Assembly: GCA_003008705.1 (NCBI GenBank)
Contig: PDUO01000021.1
Coordinates: 64,766-128,765, forward strand
Length of the DNA: 64,000 nt
Reading direction: 5' to 3'
Origin: Pezicula radicicola
Taxonomy: Eukaryota > Ascomycota > Leotiomycetes > Helotiales > Dermateaceae
The notes beneath the pieces were generated by a model. That model did no database searches. It saw nothing but the letters and a program-made list of their open reading frames with translations, and was not told the origin of the DNA. A program made the position numbers and the translations under genes. Shown here in pieces: positions 1-11,173 of the stretch. Position 1 is the stretch's first letter, and every line of letters begins with the position of its first letter.

Positions 1-5
1 AGATA

Positions 6-562
6 GGGCTCCGAATCGAATCGTCGAATTAATTCGATTTGAGTAAGTATAGGGGTATAAAATTTACCCTTCAATTAGGTATAACTAATTTGATTTAATT
101 AAATTGAAGGTTAGATTTTCAAGGGCTAATTCGACGTTCGATATAAATATTCCTTAAAATAAACCTAGTTTAGTACTTCTATTCTTATCCTTATAAAATT
201 TAATATATTTAGAGAGAGAGTTATATAACTATCCCTTAAAAATAATTACTTACTTAGGTATTTTATATAGTTAGGTAAGGAGCTAAGATTTACTTATAAT
301 TATAAGTGAATCTTAAAAACTCTTAATATAGATATATATTCTCCCTTATTAATTTATTTTTTACCTCTTTCTACATAGTTAAGATCTATGTCTCTTATTA
401 GGTAACTACTTAGTATATAATAGTAGGTAATTATCTAACTTATTTAAGCTTTAATTATGAGATTTGTATTTATATGTTAAGCTTTAAATTAGATTTTATA
501 AAAACAAGACGTCGAATTTAGATCGAATTCGATTTTAAGATAATTCGATTTGATCGGAGCCC
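6..562. mobile_element. AT-rich MITE-like element with terminal inverted repeats and TA target duplication
   Basis: The left end reads GGGCTCCGAATCGAATCG and the right end, reverse-complemented, reads GGGCTCCGATCAAATCGAA, so the termini are an inverted repeat with a perfect 9-base core (6-14 and 554-562). Each side is flanked by TA (4-5 and 563-564), the duplication made by Tc1/mariner and Fot1/pogo-type transposases. The 557-base interior is very AT-rich and has no coding frame of any size, so this is a non-autonomous element. The AT bias is what RIP mutation would leave. The superfamily is inferred from the TA duplication only. Confidence 0.75.
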
Positions 563-1660
563 TAGTTATAGAATACCTGCCTAAAGGCAGTATTCCTTTA
601 AAGTAACAAGTATTCAGGCCCTCCAGACTGATTCTTCTTCGTTGATTCTACTGATGTATTCACTTCAAGAATTTAGAGGATTCCAAAATCCACTCTTTGT
701 ATAAACTACCACCTACACAAGAACTAGAAAATGGTGTCGCTAGAGACTCACTTCTAGCACGGGTTCTCGATGCAAGCAAATCACTCTTACGCGGTGCTAT
801 CAGTTGTGCAGTGATACTTCGCCTGAACGAAAAATGACCCATCAGCGTGCGTGTATCTCGAACGATTTCTATACTGGAGTCTCGGGTAAGTCAGCAACCT
901 TCCGATATATCAAGATAGAATCATGACTCAATCATCACTTGTGCAGTACTTCAATACTGGGTTGCAGCTTGTCGTATACTACTACCGAGTGGTGTATATG
1001 GAGAATTATCACTTTACCCAGAAGAACCAACTCAACAGCTACTCAAAGACGTTATCTAGCTAACAGGCCCACAGCGAAAGCCTATGCGTGAGTTGATAAG
1101 TGCCCTAGATAAAACTGGCGACAGCGAGGATGATATTTTGAAGCTAGTGCTCCGGAAGTTCTTTCTCTCCCTTATCTGTCATATAGTTGGGAGTCTCTAG
1201 GTATTTCTTATTTCGAGCTTGTACTTGGTAGTAAATTTCTATTCCAAACTCCAGTCCGTGTGCATATAAAGGTTATTGTGACTAGTCAGTGCTCAACTTC
1301 TTACATGGAAGTATGGAAGAATGAAAATGATGAATAATTTCAAAGAGAACCCACGGTGCAATACCCGTATATGGAAGAATTAGACTAGCTCCAAATTCCA
1401 CTTTCAGTCATCATACAGTCAGATTCACTTCATATTAAGCGACGCATTTCGAGCCTGATCAACCGACTGAAGCCCTCAATTGAAAACTTAAATTAAAATT
1501 AAGCATCTCTTACTCTGCCCCAGGCCACCAAGCATAATAACACAACTACAAAAAAAGATTTATCCAAACCAAGTGCTCAATCCCACCAATCTAAGCTTAG
1601 TCACCGCCTCAAGACACCCTTCTGACACATTAACCATCCTGACATGAACAAAATTCCGCT
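563..1660. other. Intergenic, no supported gene
   Basis: I see only short frames without family features, including a 60-residue one on the minus strand at 660-842. Base composition returns to normal after the AT-rich element. No RNA gene or clear repeat was recognised. Confidence 0.5.
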
Positions 1661-2113
1661 TTAAGCGAAACAAGACGCAATGCAGTTTGTCGTCCCACAG
1701 TATGCTAATCCGTTTGGTCGCGGTCCAGGCTGACAACAGGAAGAAGCGCATTGATTGTTCTCCCAGCAAGGTGCGCCTTCTTCTCTGCCCACACAGACAC
1801 TGACTCCTCCAGCTGCGGGGCACTGGAGAGACCAGCATTGATTGTTTGCTTCACAAGTTTGGCCATTGATGTTGAATGGCTCACAGCTCCCAAGTCCATT
1901 TTCCAACGCCTCACCTAAATAGCAATACTCGTTGAGGGGACAGTCAGAATCGTAAGAGCATGCTTGCCCTATCACGTCTGAACATGTACGTGTCGGCTGT
2001 GCTGTTACCGATGAGGTTGATGTGGTTGTACTGTCGTACGATGCCTGGGGGGCTGCAGTAGCTGTGGATGCTACGAGCCAGACGAGGAGAGTATGATTTA
2101 AAGTGAATTTCAT
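1661..2113 (-). CDS. Small secreted cysteine-rich protein with three internal repeats
   Basis: This 150-residue protein starts at the ATG at 2113. That start is chosen because a signal peptide follows directly (MKFTLNHTLLVWLVASTATA, about residues 1-20); an upstream in-frame ATG at 2191 would bury it. A Ser/Thr-rich linker (about 25-43) precedes a domain with 16 cysteines. The domain holds three related units starting GQAC, GQTC and GAPC, each with spacing close to C-x5-C-x3/4-C, which resembles the Dickkopf/colipase type of disulfide-rich repeat. It is predicted to be exported to the cell surface or medium. Small, cysteine-rich secreted proteins of plant-associated fungi are often effector candidates, but nothing here shows an interaction. 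No intron is needed. The name is descriptive and the family is not identified. Confidence 0.75.
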   Translation of the reverse strand: MKFTLNHTLLVWLVASTATAAPQASYDSTTTSTSSVTAQPTRTCSDVIGQACSYDSDCPLNEYCYLGEALENGLGSCEPFNINGQTCEANNQCWSLQCPAAGGVSVCVGREEGAPCWENNQCASSCCQPGPRPNGLAYCGTTNCIASCFA

Positions 2114-4294
2114 TTTGAGAAGGTTTGTTGCTTCTAATTTTTGTTCTTTCAGACAATGGCTAGTAAATTTATTGAAGAAGCACTTGAACAAGAGGATATT
2201 GCAGTTCTTATACAGTTGAGGAGGCCATTGCTATATTATAGCACGAAGGAAAAGGCACACAACCGTCGCACTGTAAATACGAGCTTCCGTATTTGACGTG
2301 AGTAACCAGAGACAGTACCTCCATATAAGTGGTAGCCTCGTAATAATAATACGAGCAATCACGCTACATATAAAAGCTGACTGGTAGCTGATGCTGCTCG
2401 CTTAGCTCTTTTCAATGAATCGGAAAATTGTACACTACACACATCGGCCGTAGTATGCTATTTTGAAATTTCAAGCTTTCGATATCTAACAACAAATCTG
2501 TCACAAATCCAAGTTGAAAACGGCATTACGCTTATTCCTACTATATAGAATTAGACAATAAGCGGTATAGTATTGCAAAGTCTAAGGTCAATCAATATTA
2601 ATTGCTCTGTAAGACTGAAGATCAGATTCACCGCTAAATTTCCCAAAATATTATTTGTGTAGTTAAGTATTACTTTCAATTTACCTGTCGGCTAAATTCC
2701 CAAAATAACAATCTCCAACTTTGACGCCTACTCTAACATGGGAATTTGTGAAGTGCCTCGTATTCCCAGGAAAGTCTTCTCAAAGGCTTCTAATATCTGC
2801 ATTAAGCCTGCCTAACTTTCACGAAGCACTAAGGCTTAAAGTCAGCTTTACAGTAGTATTCTCCGTATCCCCACCAGCTATCATCTAATGAAGCATGTTA
2901 GATTATGCTTTGTATTAGAAGTACAAGGTATAGTCTCTAGATAATATTAAAGTGGATATGCATGGTACTACTAGCAAAGAGCAAAGACGTGCGTGTAGGT
3001 TACTTGGTATTGAACTTTGTAACTATGTTTGGCGAGACCGACAAGAAGATGTCATATATAGCAGTGTGGGCGAGCATGAATCGTGAGAGAGTTCATAGCA
3101 GGTGTGCGCGACGCCCAATAATTTAGAGCGGTATGTTGGGCTCTCGAAGTGGTAGAACTCTGTTGTGGAGACTGCAAGGGCGAAAACACTAACTAGTAGG
3201 ACACCCTTAAGTTGTCTTCAGTAATCATTCTATCAGCAGCTTGAGTTGCAGGTTTGTACTTAAATTTACATTTGCTTTTAACTCATCATAGGTACTGTAG
3301 CTAACTCTAGTCTCTTCTGCACATTTTGGTGTCAGGCTAGTTGACTTATATTTTACTGCGGCCTAACTTTCGAAGGGAAGTCAGCTGAGTTCTCTTCATT
3401 TAATGGTTCTGTGTATTCATTGAAATTCTGTGTTGTCCAATCATTTTCTAATGCATTTCTAGGGGCCTATAGCATAGGTGGAAAAAGTGTTTCATTCAAT
3501 CAGCTGCTAAAATCTGGAGTAGATTTGGAAAATGGGGGACAGACGTTCGCAGGGACATGTAAGTTTACTTTGGTAAGTAAGATCTATACGTTCGATTGGA
3601 ATCTTGGGGGTTAATTATCTGTCTTCGAAGCCGATGTATAGCAAGTAGAAATAAGTCTTGGGAAATACGCATAGATACAGTCTGGCGAAGACGAATCCGA
3701 AAGTTAAGCGACCGCTTTTTGTCAAACACCGCCTCGAGAATTATAATTGTTGCTCCATCTGTCAAGTGATTGTGGTATGCTAAGGATAACACTATCAATA
3801 TCTGCCTGCCCATAAATTCTGCCCCAGCATTTTCTCATAGCCCCCAAGGGACAATTTGGCCCCCAAATGGGGCTTGCTGACTACAGGGGTCTAGATGACA
3901 CAAATATGCACAACGATAAACGCCGGCCTCATCATGGCTAGATAGTGGACGCATTTCTTCTTCACCAACAAACAACCATAAAGCAAACACCAACGACTCT
4001 TCTGCCAATTGATTCTGACTGAGTCTTCCAATTGTGTCTGCCCATTCTTCACAAACGTTCTTGTGCCTCACTTTGCAACAGTCATTCTAGAGTGGTTCGT
4101 GGTCAGCATCGCACACGAGGCTCCCCTCAGCCCCGCGCGTATATAGGGCAGTGGCGCAAGGCATTCTTGAGCGGCAACGAACAAGAACCAAGACCTGATC
4201 TACAAAACAGCCGATCGGATCGAGGATTTAGCAAGGCTCTGGACATAACTCGATCTGTACCATTTGTGTACTTTGTGTCGCTGGGCTGGACAAC
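2114..4294. other. Intergenic region, no supported gene
   Basis: About 2.2 kb hold only short unrelated frames (67-88 residues) with no domain signal. A near-duplicate of about 20 bases occurs at 2631-2650 and 2689-2708 (CTAAATT..CCCAAAATA). The part just before 4295 is presumably the promoter of the next gene. Confidence 0.4.
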
Positions 4295-4727
4295 ATGAGT
4301 GAAGCAGTGGGAAAAGAAGACGTGGAAGATCGCACCAATGTACGCTCCATAATTTCCTCTTTTTTGTCATTAAGATGGATGATTAGACTCTTATCCAATA
4401 TTACACATCAGAACGAAAGCAGCGACGAAGACGAAGCAGATGATAGTCGCTCATACGTACAACAGAAGAAAGGAGCGAAGAAAGCGGTAAGACATCTCAC
4501 TTCAGCCCAGCAGGCCTCTGCTGACGGGCCTACTACTACAGCCGCCAGCACAGTTCGCTCCGGGGATGAGGGTATGGTTAAAGGATGGCAACGACGTTTC
4601 ACCAATGAAAGTTGATCAAAAGCATTTGAACCCGGGAACAAATAAGTGGGAGTATCAAATTTCATACGAGGGAGAGCCCTACAACAATGGACAGTGGGTG
4701 CCTGAGAGTCGCTTGAAGAGGGGATAG
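4295..4727 (+). CDS. Small hypothetical protein, three exons
   Basis: The model joins exons 4295-4339, 4412-4486 and 4542-4727 and gives 101 residues. The second intron (4487-4541) starts GTAAGA and ends TACTACAG after a CTGAC branch site. Removing it converts an unrelated tail into a coherent C-terminal module with RVWLKDGNDVSP (about 49-60), then NKWEYQIS and QWVPESRLKRG at the end. The first intron (72 bases, GTACGC..CAG) is a multiple of three, so retaining it would also keep the frame. The N-terminus is acidic and lysine-rich (about 16-40). The tryptophan- and tyrosine-rich end looks like a small beta-barrel (SH3/tudor-like), which is inference. Function is unknown. Overlapping minus-strand frames in this stretch are treated as shadows. 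Confidence 0.6.
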
Positions 4728-5067
4728 GCTTTTGTAACACAAAAGTCAAGCTGCAGTTTAGATAGCCTCAAAATGTCGAACTTCTCCTAAACAATCACAC
4801 CGAGTAACAAGAGGTACTTTGTTCAAATTGTTGTGAGTCCCGGAAGTATGTAATAGTGTGATGCCAGCTGTAGGTAGAGTGGGGTAATCGATGCACCCAG
4901 CCCCCATCCTGCATGGCAGCGGAATGCCTTGCACAGCCACGACAGGCTCCGCCCGAGCAATCACAATGACCCTATACAAAGAGCTTCGGTGAGCCAGCTC
5001 ATCTTAACGCAGAACAGGAATCTTTACATCTTCACATGACTTTTACTGCTATTTCAGACTATACACA
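4728..5067. other. Intergenic, probable promoter of the DUF6594 gene
   Basis: This 340-base gap between two plus-strand genes shows no coding frame with family features. It presumably holds the terminator of the small gene and the promoter of the next one. Confidence 0.4.
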
Positions 5068-6281
5068 ATGCCAACCGACGATGTTGATTCTATGGAACGG
5101 GGACAAGCACGAAAATTTAGCGACATCAATACTTTCGGCGACGAGAAGTGTGGCGACTTTGAGCCGTCGCAACCCAGCCCGACTTCGACGGCGGTAGAAA
5201 CAACGAGAAACCCAAGTGATTGTGAGATTCACTTAGTAGTGGAGGATTAACTTCATAGCTAATGCTCAAATTTAGCACCTTCATTTATTTCGAAATGGTC
5301 AACGCAGCTACAGGGCTTCATTTCAAGGTCTCGGCAAGACAAAGAGGTTGACGAGGAGTGCCTACCTATAGTTCGGAGATTTCAAGACTGCCCTGATGGG
5401 TATCCAACACTTGCAGCGTTTCTTGACAGCGACGAGAATTTTATGCTTTACCGAAGATTCGGCTTCATCCAAACACGATTACTTCTAAACAAGCAAGATC
5501 AACTCAGAGTCCTCGAGGAGGAACTTGACCAACTTGACAAGAACGACGAAGAGATCTATTTAACGTCGAGAGCCAACGATGACCATGACGATAGACCAAG
5601 AACAAAGTTGCTACAGAAGATAGAGACGAAATTCCGTGAATATGCGGAACTATTGACGATCGCGCAGAATTTGGCGGCTTTAAATAAACCAGCAGCAAGG
5701 GATTACAAGAGCGTAAAGACATACTTCGAAAACGAGCAGCCGGTTTGCGAGTCTGAACAGTATATCAGACATAAAGAAGATATTATCACTTTGAAACCAG
5801 GGCGAGAAAATGCATGGTTGGATGCTACGGTCGAAAAAGGACTTCAAAGATTTGCCTGTCCTCCTGTCCGAGTAAGGGACTTCGATACCCCAAATAACTA
5901 AACCTCCCACTGACGACGACTCAGTACCTATTCTGCTCGCCAGAAACCCGACGCAAGGCAGATGAGAACACAATCTTGTATGATAAAGGTCGCATTGATG
6001 CCTTGGTAACGATGATAATCACTGCGATGATCCTCGCCCTCCTTATCATACCCATCTATGTGCTATGGCACTTGAGTAATGAGGTACAAAATGGAACTAC
6101 GACAGCTGTAACCATTGGGGTTCTGCTTGTTTTTACACTTGTATTTTCAGCCGTCCTGTCGCTATTTACGCGAGCTAGGAGGCATGAGATTCTGGGTGCT
6201 GCTGCTGCGTATTGTGCTGTCTTGGTGGTGTTTATAGGTAACGTTGGGCAGGGTGGAAATGGTGTCCGCTCTAATAACTAA
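5068..6281 (+). CDS. DUF6594 family membrane protein
   Basis: Exons 5068-5221, 5276-5871 and 5925-6281 give 368 residues. Introns are GTGAGA..TTTAG (54 bases) and GTAAGG..CTCAG (53 bases). The N-terminal 50 residues are polar. The DUF6594 core starts with YPTLAAFLDSDENF, runs through a long helical region (RRFGFIQTRLLLNKQDQLRVL onward) and contains a TILYDKGRIDALV-type stretch. The C-terminus carries hydrophobic segments, among them MIITAMILALLIIPIYVLW and a second pair beginning TAVTIGVLLVFTLVFSAVLS. This order, coiled helices then C-terminal membrane segments, is the usual DUF6594 architecture. The family is widespread and expanded in filamentous ascomycetes and has no established function. 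It is predicted to be an integral membrane protein. Confidence 0.88.
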
Positions 6282-7839
6282 TGGGTGGTAAAATGGTTGT
6301 ATATAATGATTAATGAGCTACGAATGATGAAGGCATGAAAACATAGAAATATTGAAGCCGTGAGGGTAAAAGCTTGTTGAATTTCTCTACTAGACGTAGT
6401 AATAATTCACATGCTACAATATTGAAGCAGGTCAACTTTGCAGGCGACTTTCAACGCAGATCGCACAGCTGTTTTGACTATGCTTCTGTGCTTAATGAAA
6501 CTTAGCTAATATTATTTATGGCCTCGATTTTAAAATTAAAGGGAATGTCTAGATTCAACATTTAAATATTGTCCATTTGCAAAAGGCAACAATGCCTATG
6601 AGTTTGTCAAAACCCTAACCTATTGTTCTAGCAAGATTAAACCCAAAATGGTGATCCCAAAAACTGGTGACGCAGTAGGACAGTTAGTTCGCAAAGCAGC
6701 AGTATGACGTATAATAGTAAACCTCATACATGTCTTCCTCCCTGCATATTAGTTGAAATATATACTACTTCAAGATGAGTCCAAGTTCCAAGTAAGTTCT
6801 TGCTGTTTCAAAGTCTTCTCAAAAAGCTTAGCTATTGGTGGGATTTATAGGAACATAGACGTAGCATAGTAGCAGCATGCTTTAGGAAATTGCACGATTT
6901 TCTAGATCATTTATTGCTAGACTCTAATGCTTTGGCACTAAGATAGTTTGAACAAGACGTCGTAGTGATATAATTTCAATAAAACACCAGCTTGCCTATA
7001 GAATCGTGATCGGAACACTTAACATCATGATAGAATCGCCAGATTCTCGACACTCAAGGAAAGTTTACTTCCTCCATTTGTTTTCGCTCAAAAGCATTGA
7101 GAATAGAAAGGAGAGTAACGTAAGTGCCATGAAGAAAGGACCCTCAGATCGTATACGCAGCTTAAAGAACAACAGTCACATGACTCTTCCTAAACTCAGA
7201 TCAACTTTCAACACGGCCAGTTGAAACCCCACCACTCAGTAGATACTTGCACACCAATAACTTCCACATCGCATATCTCCATTCTCTAAACAACCAAAGA
7301 TCTACAAAGATCTAGAAGCCAGGCAAGTCACAATCACATGACCAACCCCCCTTTATAAGCGACCACGGATCGACTTAGCCATGTTACGAGCGAGTCAATT
7401 AACTTTAATTGCTATGAATATACACAGTACATCGTACAACATAGGGCTGCATTTCTAGGTAGTAGAGATATGCTTAAAGTGTATAAGTATTCATGTCCCA
7501 TTTCTTCTACTGCCCTTATTTTATCTCCTTATTTTCGAACATCGAACAACTTTACAACTGCAAAGCTTTACCATCACACGACTCTACCATCAACCTCCCA
7601 TAAAAAATAACACCAACCTACACATTGTCATTTAATCCTACACGCAAAATATAGTCAACATCCGAGCTCAAAGCACAATCCAAACCCATCTATCCAAACA
7701 CACCAACTTCATACCTATCTCCTATCTATCTTGCAAAAAAAAACTCTCAACAACCAAGTACCACCAGCCACCATAATCTATCCCTTACTACAAACCTCCC
7801 ACCTACAAAAACCACACACAACCCGCCAACCCCTGCACA
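6282..7839. other. Intergenic region ending in a CA-rich leader
   Basis: No coding frame with recognisable features lies here; a 72-residue frame at 7006-7224 has none. The last 300 bases before 7840 are strongly C/A-rich with few G (many CCACC, CAACC, ACAC), as seen in long 5' leaders of well-expressed fungal genes. Confidence 0.45.
7335..7363 (+). promoter_or_regulatory. CACATGAC-n3-C6-TTTATAAGCGAC composite motif
   Basis: CACATGAC (7335-7342), three bases, six C, then TTTATAAGCGAC (to 7363). The same order and spacing recurs at 38159-38189 (CATGTGAC, three bases, six C, TTTATATAAGCGAC). It lies about 480 bases upstream of the small gene at 7840. A role as an E-box plus TATA-type core promoter is inference. 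The opposite strand also reads as TATAAAG. Confidence 0.4.
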
Positions 7840-8127
7840 ATGTTCGGTATCCAATTCCGCTCTCGCCGACACCGGAAGAACAAGAGTAGTTGGTTTCAAA
7901 TCGGTCGCGCAGGCGCGAGGTCTTCGCCTGGTGTTTCTCCTTTAGACTTCAATACCTTTCGTATAGTACTACGGCCAAGCAAGTTTGGGCTTGGAGGTTA
8001 CATTGGTATAAACTTGGCGTTGTTGAGGATGCAAGGAGGCGATTATATATTTCGGGAATATATAGATTCTGGATGCTTGGATGCTTTGGGAACGGAAGGT
8101 ATGGCAGAGCAGTTAGGAGGAAGATGA
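7840..8127 (+). CDS. Doubtful small hypothetical protein
   Basis: This 95-residue frame starts in a good context (TGCACAATGTTCGG) right after a long CA-rich leader. Its N-terminus is basic (FRSRRHRKNKSSW, residues 6-18). No domain, signal peptide or membrane segment is visible. A second, overlapping plus-strand frame (7890-8165) is equally long, so the true frame or splicing could differ. The leader argues that this stretch is transcribed and the coding call is weak. The region ends before the 3' end of the convergent copper amine oxidase gene. Confidence 0.35.
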   Translation: MFGIQFRSRRHRKNKSSWFQIGRAGARSSPGVSPLDFNTFRIVLRPSKFGLGGYIGINLALLRMQGGDYIFREYIDSGCLDALGTEGMAEQLGGR

Positions 8128-8401
8128 GGATGGTGGAGGAAGTGAGGTTGCCATGCAGTATATAAACTTGGAGTTGAAGACTCACCACTGTTGATAACAA
8201 TCACTTCATAGCTGTCGTAAACCCATATTCCTATTGCTTGCTTTTGTTGATGCTACCTAGTGCCACCTGTTTGTCCAAGAGCTTCTGCTTTATATCCACC
8301 TAATACCACCAAGAACCAAGGCCCCAAAACACCATGAAATTTCAGATCAAGAACAAGGTGACTACATACAAAACTTCCAAGCGAATTCAACCGATTCTCA
8401 C

Positions 8402-10508
8402 TTACAACGAAGCCTTAACCTTCTCATCCGCTGCACAACAATCCCCCACCGCCGCCTCACTCTTCGCCCTCTCCCCAACAACCAAAACACTAGTCAAGTT
8501 CCTATTCCCGGGGACATCAATGCTAGGATTGGCGGCAAAGAAATCCGCCGGTTTAATATGCAACTCATGAATCTCAACAGGCATAACCGGCCAGTCCTCA
8601 ACACGGGGATTATGCGTCAACCCAAAAGCATTCCAAACTACAACATCTGTATCGACAACATCATCATTTCTCTTTACAGCGTCTGACACTCCTTCGATTT
8701 CATCTCTGCTTTGAAGTGTGTAACGACCTCCGGCGAAGAATTCACCGTCCCGGTATTTGGTCACCCAGACGTGATGTTGTGCGAATTGAGCACGTCTGGC
8801 CTGGACGGAGTCGGGTTGTGCTAGGAGCATTTGTGTTGGGGCCGGTGTGAATTTGTAGCCTACATTTCTTCCGGAGATGGGATTGCGGATGGATGGGTTT
8901 ACGATCTTGAAGATGCGATTGTGCTGGGGTGCTGCATCTGCCCATTGACTCTTCTCGATGACGGTTTGTTTTATCTCGTAGAAGTTACCATATGGATTTC
9001 GGGCTTTGTCGGAGACAGGGTGAGATTCTTCTTGAATGACTGAGTTGTTGGGCCCGTCAATTGCGGGATCGATGCGTACGCAGAAGATGTGTTGATGGTT
9101 TTGGGCGAGAGCACCCGGGGAGACAATGTTTCCGTATGGAGATTTTTTGCCCGCATCAATAGAGACGACGGAGACAATCCCGGTGGCGCGGGTTTCGACT
9201 GTGATACCACCTGACTGATCGAACTTGTAGGCAAAGATGTACTCGTAGTTTGCAAGAGTAATAATGAATTGCACAACAAGCTCTCTGTGTCTTGTAACAA
9301 CAGCACGGCCGGTACGCCAGTTTGTATGTTTCCAAGCAATGCCGTTGTCTTGTTCGTGAAGGCAGATGACGTTCGGGCTGACTTTGACAGTTCCATCTCC
9401 TTCGGTCGCGGTTCCATTGAAGTACTTGATCGTTCCAAGGCAATCGCATCCAAGCTGCAAGTTGTTGGCACAGTTCCCTGCTCCACCATCTCCAAAGTCA
9501 AAGGCCTGTTTGCGGTGGAAAGGGGCACGAGCATCGGCATATGGGACAGTCATTTCACTGACACTGAGACGGTACATCACACTGCGGCCATCGTAATGAA
9601 CGTCATGGATTGTGGCTCCCTCTCGGTGGTTGAAGCCGACTCTGAAGCGCCATTTCTGCCACTCTACCAAACTCTCATCCGTGACTTTGAATGATGGGCC
9701 TTCAGGCTGCGAAACGTTTAAAGGCTTGAGGTCTTTGCGAAGGCCATCCTTGACTAACTCTGGGACATATTCAGCAGGTTGGCAATGCTCAATGACGTTC
9801 TTAGCATGTGTCCCAACAGTGAAACCATCATCTTCACCACCAGTCGCTAAGCGGTCTACCCGGATTAGCTCCTTGGTATGCGCATCCATCACCGGAATTA
9901 GAGGAAGGGGATAGCCGTAAAAGTTGGAATCTGGATTTCCGTTACGGGTATCCTTAGCAAAGCAAAGTCCTTGGAAGAAACGTCGAGTTGGCCCGTCAAG
10001 GTCGTTGCCTCCATAAGGCCATGGTTCGACGATCACCTCAAATCCTTCTGGGATGTTGAGTTCAGCGACTGCTTCCTTGAACAATGGTGAGTCCCAAGCA
10101 GCCTTGATAAGATGGTCAAATTCTCCACTGAAGTCCTCGTTAGTACAGCCTTAAACAATGGAAACAAATGACGAACAGGGTCAATGCAGCATGCTGCGCA
10201 GAATCAACGACTTCGTGAGAAACGACTGTTCCCCAATTTATGTCAACTTTCGACTCATGGTAAACTGGGATCTTGTCGCTTCCAATAACGTCGTAATGTA
10301 CACGAGCTAAACGAGGAGGTCGAGGTGAGCTAGCTGTCAAAGAACCAGAATGTTCAATTGCCAGAAATTTTTGGAGTTCAGTCTTCGGAGGCTCTTCTAA
10401 AGAAATGGTTCGGAAGTCAATGACTACTTGGCTGTGTTGAGCTCGAATGATATCTCGTGCAAGATGCGATTCGCCAACTGTCAACTGTTGGAGTGGATGG
10501 GGGGCCAT
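8402..10508 (-). CDS. Copper amine oxidase (topaquinone enzyme)
   Basis: Exons 10508-10177 and 10127-8402 give 685 residues, the normal length for the family. The intron (GTTCGT..TTCAG, 49 bases, with TACTAAC) links HAALT to EFDHLIKAAW. These enzymes oxidise primary amines to aldehyde, ammonia and hydrogen peroxide. The topaquinone-forming tyrosine is Y405 in LANYEYIFAYK, and the catalytic-base aspartate is about D321 in RKQAFDFGDGGAG. Copper-ligand histidines are H455 and H457 (NHQHIF) and about H616 (THNPRVEDWP). The N-terminal N2/N3 domains cover about 1-230. No signal peptide is visible, so it is probably intracellular, and the C-terminal ASL is a poor PTS1. It is divergently transcribed from the permease at 11174 across 665 bases with several GATA sites, suggesting joint uptake and oxidation of an amine. 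Confidence 0.95.
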
Positions 10509-10741
10509 GGTGAATGTTTACAGAGTAATATTGACAAGACAGAGATATGTTAAAAAGAAAGAGAGGTCTTTGGAAATCTAGTAATGAAGAAGAGACGCAA
10601 AGCTTTATAGCTGACAATGTGCAGTCCGAATCAGGAAGGTACAGTCGAGTGGCCTTATTGTGAAGAGTCTCGGTATAGCATTAGCAAAACACATAACTGT
10701 ATACTTCTTACAAATGGCCTGCAAGTGATGCCATTTCCTGA

Positions 10742-10996
10742 TGATAATTGGCTGCAATTAGCACCCCCAAGCCCTTTTATCCGCTACCCGTTACCCGAGT
10801 TATCAACCTTGGTATCCCTTTATGCGGCACCCGGATGTCAAGTGACTTAGCTGTTGACCGCAGTGTTTGATTCAAATCTCTCCTTATCAGTTTCCTATCT
10901 ATAGCTCCACAGATTGCAGGCATAAAGAAGCTTCTTTAAGCTTTTGACACGGCGGGGCTTCCGTTTCCGTTGTCGGAATGGGGTCCGCGATGATAG
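10742..10996. promoter_or_regulatory. Cluster of five HGATAR (GATA-factor) sites in a divergent promoter
   Basis: TGATAA at 10742-10747, TTATCA at 10800-10805, TTATCA at 10884-10889, CTATCT at 10895-10900 and TGATAG at 10991-10996 all match HGATAR on one strand or the other. They lie between the divergent copper amine oxidase (start 10508) and permease (start 11174). HGATAR is the target of AreA/Nit2-type nitrogen regulators. Binding is inferred. Confidence 0.5.
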
Positions 10997-11173
10997 GCGT
11001 GAGTACTTAGTTGAAGTCATGTATCAATCAATATAACTCTCGGAACTGCAAGGACTTCTTGCTTTGGAGCAACTGATCTCGCAACTCTTGAGGTTTACAC
11101 TTCATTCGAAGAACCCAATATCATAAGCTGTACTGAAAGGACCAAGAGAGACCGAACCTTCAACTCTTCCAAC

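Noticed and set aside
660..842. 60-residue minus-strand frame next to the MITE
   Set aside because: No features and poor coding character.
8334..8570. 78-residue plus-strand frame after a C-rich leader-like stretch
   Set aside because: It overlaps the 3' end of the copper amine oxidase on the other strand, and its sequence after about residue 25 is the antisense of that conserved gene.
8971..9914. Several long frames antisense to, or in other frames of, the copper amine oxidase
   Set aside because: They are shadows of a strongly conserved coding sequence and have no family features.
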